Assembly (NCBI RefSeq): GCF_014202645.1
Contig: NZ_JACHHG010000005.1
Coordinates: forward strand, 1 to 64,000
DNA: 64,000 bases
Source of the DNA: Deinobacterium chartae
GTDB lineage: Bacteria; Deinococcota; Deinococci; Deinococcales; Deinococcaceae
Direction: 5' to 3'
Shown here one piece after another: positions 59,753 to 64,000 of this stretch; positions within the stretch are counted from its first letter, which is position 1, and the number at the start of each line of letters is the position of its first letter. The translations under genes and the position numbers were made by a program. The notes under the pieces were generated by a model. That model was given only the letters and a program-made list of their open reading frames with translations. It ran no database searches and had not been told where the DNA came from.

Positions 59753-61123
59753 TCAGGAACTCCGCTTCGGAACCGATACGGGCGAATGGGGCACCAGTTC
59801 ATCCACGCGCATCAGCACCGGATTAAAGAGCTGCAGCAGCGCAAAGAACGCCAGAAAACCGCCCAGGGCCACCGCGATCGCTCCCGGAGCGACCAGACCG
59901 CTGAGCCAGCCGATGACCGCCAGGCTGATCGGGCCGCTGGCCTGCGCGACCATTCGCCGCAGGGCGAACACCCGTCCCTGCAACTCGCGCGGCACCTGGG
60001 TCTGCCACAGGGCCCGCGAGTGCGCGTTGGAAATCGGAATCATTGCCCCGATCAGGAACATGGCGACGGCACTCAGGGGCAATTCCCGCGAGGCACCGAA
60101 GGTTGCCAGGGCCAGACCCAGCACCAGGATCGGCAGCAGCATGCCCAGGATGCGGCGGCGGCGCAGGCCTCCCCAGGCACTCACCACCAGGCCGCTGATC
60201 ACCCCGCCCGCGCCCACGGCGGTGGTGATGGTCGCCATGGCCCCGGCCAGCGCGATTCCCCTCGAGGCCGCGTCGGCCTCGAGGTTGGTTTTGACCAGCA
60301 ACGTCTCGAACAGGCCGATCGGCCAGGTGCAGACGTTAACCAGGGCAAACATGGCCAGCAGGGCCAGCAGCACGCCGCTGCCGCGCAGAAAGCGCACGCC
60401 CTCGAGGGCGTCGGCCCACAGGCTGCGTCGCTCAGGGGTTGCGGCCTCTTTGCGCTCGGGACCGGGAATGCGCAGCCACAGCAACGGCAGAGCCGCGACC
60501 AGGAAGCTGACCCCGTCGAGGGCCAGGGCCAAGACCGCACCGTCACGAATGCCGCTGAGCACCTGGTTCAGCCCAGCGGGCAGCGTTCCGGCGGCCGCAA
60601 GGGCCGGCAGGGCCACGACCGCGGCCGCAAGGGCCGGGGAGAGCACCCGCGAGAGCGACTCGGTGGTCTGCATCATGGCGTTGGCGCGCGCCAGATCGCT
60701 TTCCTCGACCAAGTGGACGTAGGAGGCGTCGAGGGCGAGCCCGTGGCAGGTGCCCAGGCAGGCCAGCACCAGCATAGCCAGCACCAGCAGCGTCGGGGAG
60801 AGCGCTCCGGTGGCCATGGCGGCCGCCATCAGCAGGCTGATGACCCCGGACCCCAAGTTGGCGACGAACATGATGCGACCCCGGTCGTAGCGGTCAACCC
60901 ACACGCCGGCCAGCGGTGCCAGGAACACGAACGGCAGGCCGTAGGCCAGATTGACCAGGGTCAGGGTCAGGGCCAGTTGCGGCTGTTGTTCGGGTGCGGC
61001 AAAGAGGGTCTGGGCCAGCCACAGGTTGACCGCGAACAGCATCACGGCACTGCCAAAGACCGAGAGTGACTGGGTCGCCCAGACGGTCAGAAAAGTGCGG
61101 AAGCCGCGAAACGGCGCGCTCAC
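59753..61123 (-). CDS. MFS efflux transporter (Mef/MFS_3-like)
   Basis: A 456-residue twelve-helix transporter. The N-terminal half resembles macrolide-efflux-type MFS proteins: TVWATQSLSVFGSAVMLFAV, LPFVFLAPLAGVWVDRYDRG, and the loop 2-3 motif GVWVDRYDRGRIM. It likely exports drugs or other hydrophobic compounds. The start is the GTG at 61123, which has GGAG six bases upstream and overlaps the TGA of an upstream 15-codon leader frame (GTGA). A TTG four codons earlier is open but less likely. The leader peptide suggests translation-dependent regulation by an antibiotic, as known for mef and erm genes. Confidence 0.85.
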   Translation of the reverse strand: MSAPFRGFRTFLTVWATQSLSVFGSAVMLFAVNLWLAQTLFAAPEQQPQLALTLTLVNLAYGLPFVFLAPLAGVWVDRYDRGRIMFVANLGSGVISLLMAAAMATGALSPTLLVLAMLVLACLGTCHGLALDASYVHLVEESDLARANAMMQTTESLSRVLSPALAAAVVALPALAAAGTLPAGLNQVLSGIRDGAVLALALDGVSFLVAALPLLWLRIPGPERKEAATPERRSLWADALEGVRFLRGSGVLLALLAMFALVNVCTWPIGLFETLLVKTNLEADAASRGIALAGAMATITTAVGAGGVISGLVVSAWGGLRRRRILGMLLPILVLGLALATFGASRELPLSAVAMFLIGAMIPISNAHSRALWQTQVPRELQGRVFALRRMVAQASGPISLAVIGWLSGLVAPGAIAVALGGFLAFFALLQLFNPVLMRVDELVPHSPVSVPKRSS

Positions 61124-61167
61124 GCACCGCTCCAATACAGTAAAGGGCGGTCAAACGTGTGGAACAT
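61120..61167 (-). CDS. 15-residue leader peptide before the MFS gene
   Basis: The minus strand has AAGGAG, five bases, then ATG and the reading frame MFHTFDRPLLYWSGA with a TGA stop that overlaps the MFS GTG start. The ribosome binding site is better than that of the MFS gene itself, and the stop-start overlap is of the translation-coupling type. Short, strongly initiated frames like this in front of efflux genes serve as drug-sensing leader peptides. The amino acid sequence is not otherwise recognisable. Confidence 0.6.
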   Translation of the reverse strand: MFHTFDRPLLYWSGA

Positions 61168-61336
61168 AACTTCTCCTTAGGAACCCATGAGTGCGGATCA
61201 AAATCCAAGCTAATCGCGTAATTCACACAAAGCCATTACATACTTCACAAAACGCACAAGCCTTAATGTTTTGATCTCTTCACATAAATTTTACAACGTC
61301 TTAATCGCCCGTCAGGGAGTCGTTCAGCGCCCACCC

Positions 61337-61900
61337 TCAGACCCTGCCGCCGCTATGCCCCCGCGCGATCCCGCCAGCGATCAGGTGCGCCACCCGCAGC
61401 GGTTCGGGGACGCGCCCGTTGAGCGCAAAACGCCTCAGCACCTCGGCTGCCTCTGCGACCTCGAGCCCCACCCGCTGCACGAACACACCCTCGAGCGCCT
61501 CCATCGGCCCCAAACGCTCGATCAGACGCCACTTGCGCGCCCCGCCCGGAACCCGCGTGAGCAGCGCAGCCCGCACCGCCTCGAGGTCCGGGCGCCGCCG
61601 CGACACGATCAGGACCGGCAGCCCGAGTTCTGCCGCGAGCCAGCGGGCGTCCACCACGTTGAACCCGGCCAGCGCCACGCCCTGCAACATCACCAGTTGC
61701 AGGTGCGGCGCGAACCTCGAGGTCTGCACCAGGCGCGCCAGCTCGCGCGCCGCGTTGGCTCCGTCGCGGCGCACCCGCCCGCTGAGTACGCCGTGCAACT
61801 GCGGCCCGGCGAACACCGTCCCCACCACCCGCACATCTCCCCGGTGCGCCGGATCGAACGGAAAGTCATCGAACGCCACCACGTGAGAGAGCCGCCGCAT
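61337..61900 (-). CDS. DUF99 family protein
   Basis: A 187-residue protein of the DUF99 family, related in fold to endonuclease V. Typical segments are VVAFDDFPFDPAHRGDVRVV with GTVFAGPQLHGVLSGRV at the N-terminus, and VMLQGVALAGFNVVDARWLA, then ELGLPVLIVSRRRPDLEAVR. The first aspartates (FDDFPF) correspond to the endonuclease V metal residues, which suggests, but does not prove, nucleic acid processing. The start at 61900 is chosen because the frame opens far upstream only through the YwbE gene. A TATACC box lies five bases ahead, so this message may be leaderless. Confidence 0.85.
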   Translation of the reverse strand: MRRLSHVVAFDDFPFDPAHRGDVRVVGTVFAGPQLHGVLSGRVRRDGANAARELARLVQTSRFAPHLQLVMLQGVALAGFNVVDARWLAAELGLPVLIVSRRRPDLEAVRAALLTRVPGGARKWRLIERLGPMEALEGVFVQRVGLEVAEAAEVLRRFALNGRVPEPLRVAHLIAGGIARGHSGGRV

Positions 61901-61933
61901 ACCTCGGTATACCGCAGCGCGTACACTGACCGC
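61901..61933. promoter_or_regulatory. Divergent promoters of DUF99 and YwbE genes
   Basis: Only 33 bases separate two divergent starts. On the plus strand TACACT (61922-61927) lies six bases before the YwbE ATG; on the minus strand TATACC (61913-61908) lies close to the DUF99 ATG. Both spacings point to leaderless transcripts, a known trait of Deinococcus. The GGTATACC palindrome is central to both. Confidence 0.6.
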
Positions 61934-62149
61934 ATGGACGGACGCAGACGCTCGGACATCCACCCCGGCCTCGAGGTGAGCATCGTCCTCAAACAGGACC
62001 AGCGCACGGGCAAACTGACCCGGGGCATCGTCAAGGACCTGCTGACCAGCTCGCCTACCCACCCGCACGGCATCAAGGTGCGCCTCGAGAACGGCCTGGT
62101 CGGACGGGTCAAGCACATTCACGGTACGGCGGACCCCAACACCCGCTGA
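61934..62149 (+). CDS. ywbE: YwbE family protein (DUF2196)
   Basis: A 71-residue basic protein. GLEVSIVLKQDQRTGKLTRG and IKVRLENGLVGRVKHI are the signature of the YwbE/DUF2196 family, widespread in Firmicutes and Deinococcota and with an SH3-like fold, possibly RNA-associated. The ATG at 61934 lies directly behind a -10 box, so translation is probably leaderless. It is divergent from DUF99. No function is established. Confidence 0.93.
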   Translation: MDGRRRSDIHPGLEVSIVLKQDQRTGKLTRGIVKDLLTSSPTHPHGIKVRLENGLVGRVKHIHGTADPNTR

Positions 62150-62294
62150 GCGGAGCCCTGCCGAAGGAGCAGGCCCCTTTTGGCGCCCGGGCGAGCCTGT
62201 CTGAACCGAGCTGTAAGAAACGCCCAAGATCGGTCAAACCGTTCCCGGGCGCGCTCTCAGGCGGCCACGTTAACCTTCGGCCAGGAGGTGCGTG

Positions 62295-63248
62295 ATGCAG
62301 ACGGAACCCCTCAGGCGGCCCGGACGTGCGGAAGTCGCGCCCGGCGTGGCACGGCTGCGCTGCGCCATCGTGAACGTGTACTTTCTGGGCGAGCCCGGCG
62401 GCCCATGGATCTTGGTGGACACCGGGCTGCCCGGTTTTGCCCGCCTTATTCGCAAGGCGGCCGAGACCCGCTTCGGTCAGGGTGCACGGCCCGAGGCCAT
62501 CGTGCTCACGCACGGGCATTTTGACCACGTGGGTTCGCTCGAGGCCCTGCTGCGGGTATGGGACGTGCCGGTCTACGCGCACGAGCGCGAACTGCCGTTC
62601 CTGACCGGAGCGGCCAGTTACCCGCCGCCGGACCCGTGGGTCGGCGGCGGCATGGCGCTGTCTTCCCCGCTGTTTCCGCGTTCCCCGCTGCACCTGGGAG
62701 CGCGGGTGCGCGCGCTGCACGCCGACTTTTCGCTGCCCGCCCTGCCCGAGTGGCGCTGGATTCACACGCCCGGGCACTCGGCCGGGCACGTCTCGCTGTT
62801 TCGGGACTCGGACCGGGTGCTGGTCGCCGGCGACGCCTTCGTGACCACCCGGCAAGAATCGCTGCTCTCGGCGCTGCTGCAACGCCGCAAACTGAGCGGA
62901 CCGCCCGCCTACTTCACGCCCAACTGGACCGACGCGCGCGCCTCGGTAGAGCGCCTGGCCGCGCTCGAGCCCGAGGTGGCCGCCACCGGCCACGGCGTGC
63001 CGATGCGCGGCCGACGGCTGCAACGCGGCCTCAAGAAGCTCGCCAAGAGCTTCGAGCGCCGCGCGGTGCCGCGCGGCGGGCGCTACGTGGGCCACGCGGC
63101 CTACACCGACGCCGAAGCGCGCCAGGTCGCTCCGCCCACTCCGCCCCGGCCGCGCGCGCTGTCCGGGCTGGTCGCCACGCTGCTGGCCCTGTGGTGGCTG
63201 CGCCGCCGCCGTGTGCGGGCGCATCAGCAGGAACTGCACTTCGGCTGA
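62295..63248 (+). CDS. MBL-fold hydrolase with C-terminal membrane helix
   Basis: A 317-residue metallo-beta-lactamase-fold hydrolase. The zinc motif is LTHGHFDHVGSLE, the third histidine is in HTPGHSAGHVSLF, the Asp is in VLVAGDAFVTT and the last His in VAATGHGVP. After about residue 265 a basic linker and a hydrophobic helix (LSGLVATLLALWWL followed by RRRR) look like a membrane anchor, which is uncommon. AGGAGG lies upstream; the start may be the ATG at 62295 or the GTG at 62292. Substrate unknown. It converges on the dehydratase gene with only 11 bases between. Confidence 0.9.
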   Translation: MQTEPLRRPGRAEVAPGVARLRCAIVNVYFLGEPGGPWILVDTGLPGFARLIRKAAETRFGQGARPEAIVLTHGHFDHVGSLEALLRVWDVPVYAHERELPFLTGAASYPPPDPWVGGGMALSSPLFPRSPLHLGARVRALHADFSLPALPEWRWIHTPGHSAGHVSLFRDSDRVLVAGDAFVTTRQESLLSALLQRRKLSGPPAYFTPNWTDARASVERLAALEPEVAATGHGVPMRGRRLQRGLKKLAKSFERRAVPRGGRYVGHAAYTDAEARQVAPPTPPRPRALSGLVATLLALWWLRRRRVRAHQQELHFG

Positions 63249-63259
63249 GCCTCGAGGCC

Positions 63260-64000
63260 CTAGGCTTCGGCCAGCACCCGGGTCAGCAGCGACGCCTCCA
63301 CGGTCCCGCCGCTCACGACCGCGACCGTGCCGGAACCGCGCAGCTCGGGGCGCAAGCCCGCCGCGACGCTCACGGCCCCGCTGGGTTCGGCCACCACGCG
63401 AGCCTCGAGCAGCGCGCGGCGCATGGCCTGCAGCATCTCCTCCTCGCTCACGGTCACGATGTCGTCCACCAACGCCTGCAGGTGCAGCCAGTTCAGCTCG
63501 CCCACCTGCCCGACCCGCAGGCCGTCGGCCAGGGTGCGCGCCGTCTGAGCGGGCGCCCAGGCCACGCGCTCGCCCGCGCGCAGGCTGTCGCGCGCGTCCG
63601 CGGCCAACTCGGGTTCCACCCCGATCACCCGCACCGACGGCTTGAGCCGCTTGATCGCCGCGGCCACGCCCGAAATCAGCCCGCCGCCGCTCACCGGGAC
63701 CAGCACGGTCTGCAGTCCGGGCAGGTCCTCGAGGATCTCGAGGCCCACCGTGCCCGCACCGGCGATGATCCGGCGGTCATCGTAGGGCAAAACGGGCACC
63801 AGTCCCTGCTCGAGGACCAGTTGTTCGGTGCGTTGCTCGCGCGCCTCGTGCGAGGCTTCCACCACCACGACCTCGGCTCCCAGCGCGCGCGTGCGCTCGA
63901 ACTTGACCGCCGGGGCGTTCTCGGGCATCACCACCACCGCGCGCACCCCCAGCGCGGCAGCGGCCCAGGCCACCGCCTGAGCGTGGTTGCCGCTCGAATG
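63260..64000 (-). CDS. Threonine/serine dehydratase, partial
   Basis: The visible 246 residues are the C-terminal three quarters of a PLP-dependent threonine (or serine) ammonia-lyase or racemase. SSGNHAQAVAW at the right edge is the phosphate-contacting loop; PVSGGGLISGVAAAIK is the glycine-rich PLP-phosphate loop. The region after about GVEPELA is the catabolic type, without an ACT regulatory domain, and the protein ends in RVLAEA. The catalytic lysine and the start lie beyond the right edge. The family is clear; substrate cannot be decided. Confidence 0.92.
   Translation of the reverse strand, partial: HSSGNHAQAVAWAAAALGVRAVVVMPENAPAVKFERTRALGAEVVVVEASHEAREQRTEQLVLEQGLVPVLPYDDRRIIAGAGTVGLEILEDLPGLQTVLVPVSGGGLISGVAAAIKRLKPSVRVIGVEPELAADARDSLRAGERVAWAPAQTARTLADGLRVGQVGELNWLHLQALVDDIVTVSEEEMLQAMRRALLEARVVAEPSGAVSVAAGLRPELRGSGTVAVVSGGTVEASLLTRVLAEA

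Overview
The window is chromosomal DNA of a G+C-rich bacterium, most likely a member of the Deinococcota (Deinococcus/Deinobacterium-like). The reasons are the strong G/C bias at third codon positions, the very frequent CTCGAG(G) hexamer inside and between genes, promoters whose -10 box lies so close to the start codon that the mRNA should be leaderless (MerR gene, YwbE gene, probably the LacI gene), and a gene set familiar from that phylum: DinB-fold proteins, BTAD/AAA regulators, YwbE, and sugar ABC operons with an FAD oxidoreductase. This is inference; there is no rRNA gene to confirm it.

Layout. 0-5 kb: end of an IS5-like transposase, thioredoxin, an autoregulated MerR regulator with a metallo-beta-lactamase-fold hydrolase, and a large lipoprotein. 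5-10 kb: two single-domain globins on either side of a giant BTAD/AAA ATPase regulator. 10-15.6 kb: XRE regulator, OmpR-type two-component system, beta-propeller lipoprotein, DUF3105/DUF305 pair, cupin. 15.7-18.9 kb: an A+T-rich foreign island without CTCGAG that carries two abutting genes, a DUF3696-type AAA ATPase and a TOPRIM-like (DUF4435-like) protein; this is the best candidate for an undescribed defence system. 18.9-27.2 kb: DinB protein, three lipoproteins (one with tandem cadherin/Ig-like repeats), a truncated DinB, and a frameshifted MarR gene coupled to a DHA2 multidrug pump.

27.2-39.6 kb is a divergent catabolic locus. Leftwards run a peptide-type ABC importer (binding protein plus two permeases, no ATPase), a D-2-hydroxyacid dehydrogenase and an FAD-linked oxidase. 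Rightwards run a tautomerase-like protein, a GntR regulator, a TPR protein, an M19 dipeptidase, a DUF1338 2-oxoadipate dioxygenase/decarboxylase and a ketoglutarate-semialdehyde-type aldehyde dehydrogenase. Two identical 14-bp palindromes, one in each promoter, look like the GntR operators. An Mrr-type restriction enzyme overlaps the 3' end of this locus. 40.6-46.4 kb is a sugar ABC operon with an FAD oxidoreductase and a LacI regulator.

46.4-64 kb: methyltransferase, MoxR/DUF58/transglutaminase operon, XRE-cupin/GNAT pair, PfpI protein, a second BTAD/AAA regulator, an FG-GAP-like exported protein, a secreted HExxH metalloprotease, an MFS efflux gene preceded by a 15-codon leader peptide, the divergent DUF99/YwbE pair, an MBL hydrolase and a partial threonine dehydratase. 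Most convergent gene ends share strong hairpin terminators. I saw no tRNA, rRNA or CRISPR array.
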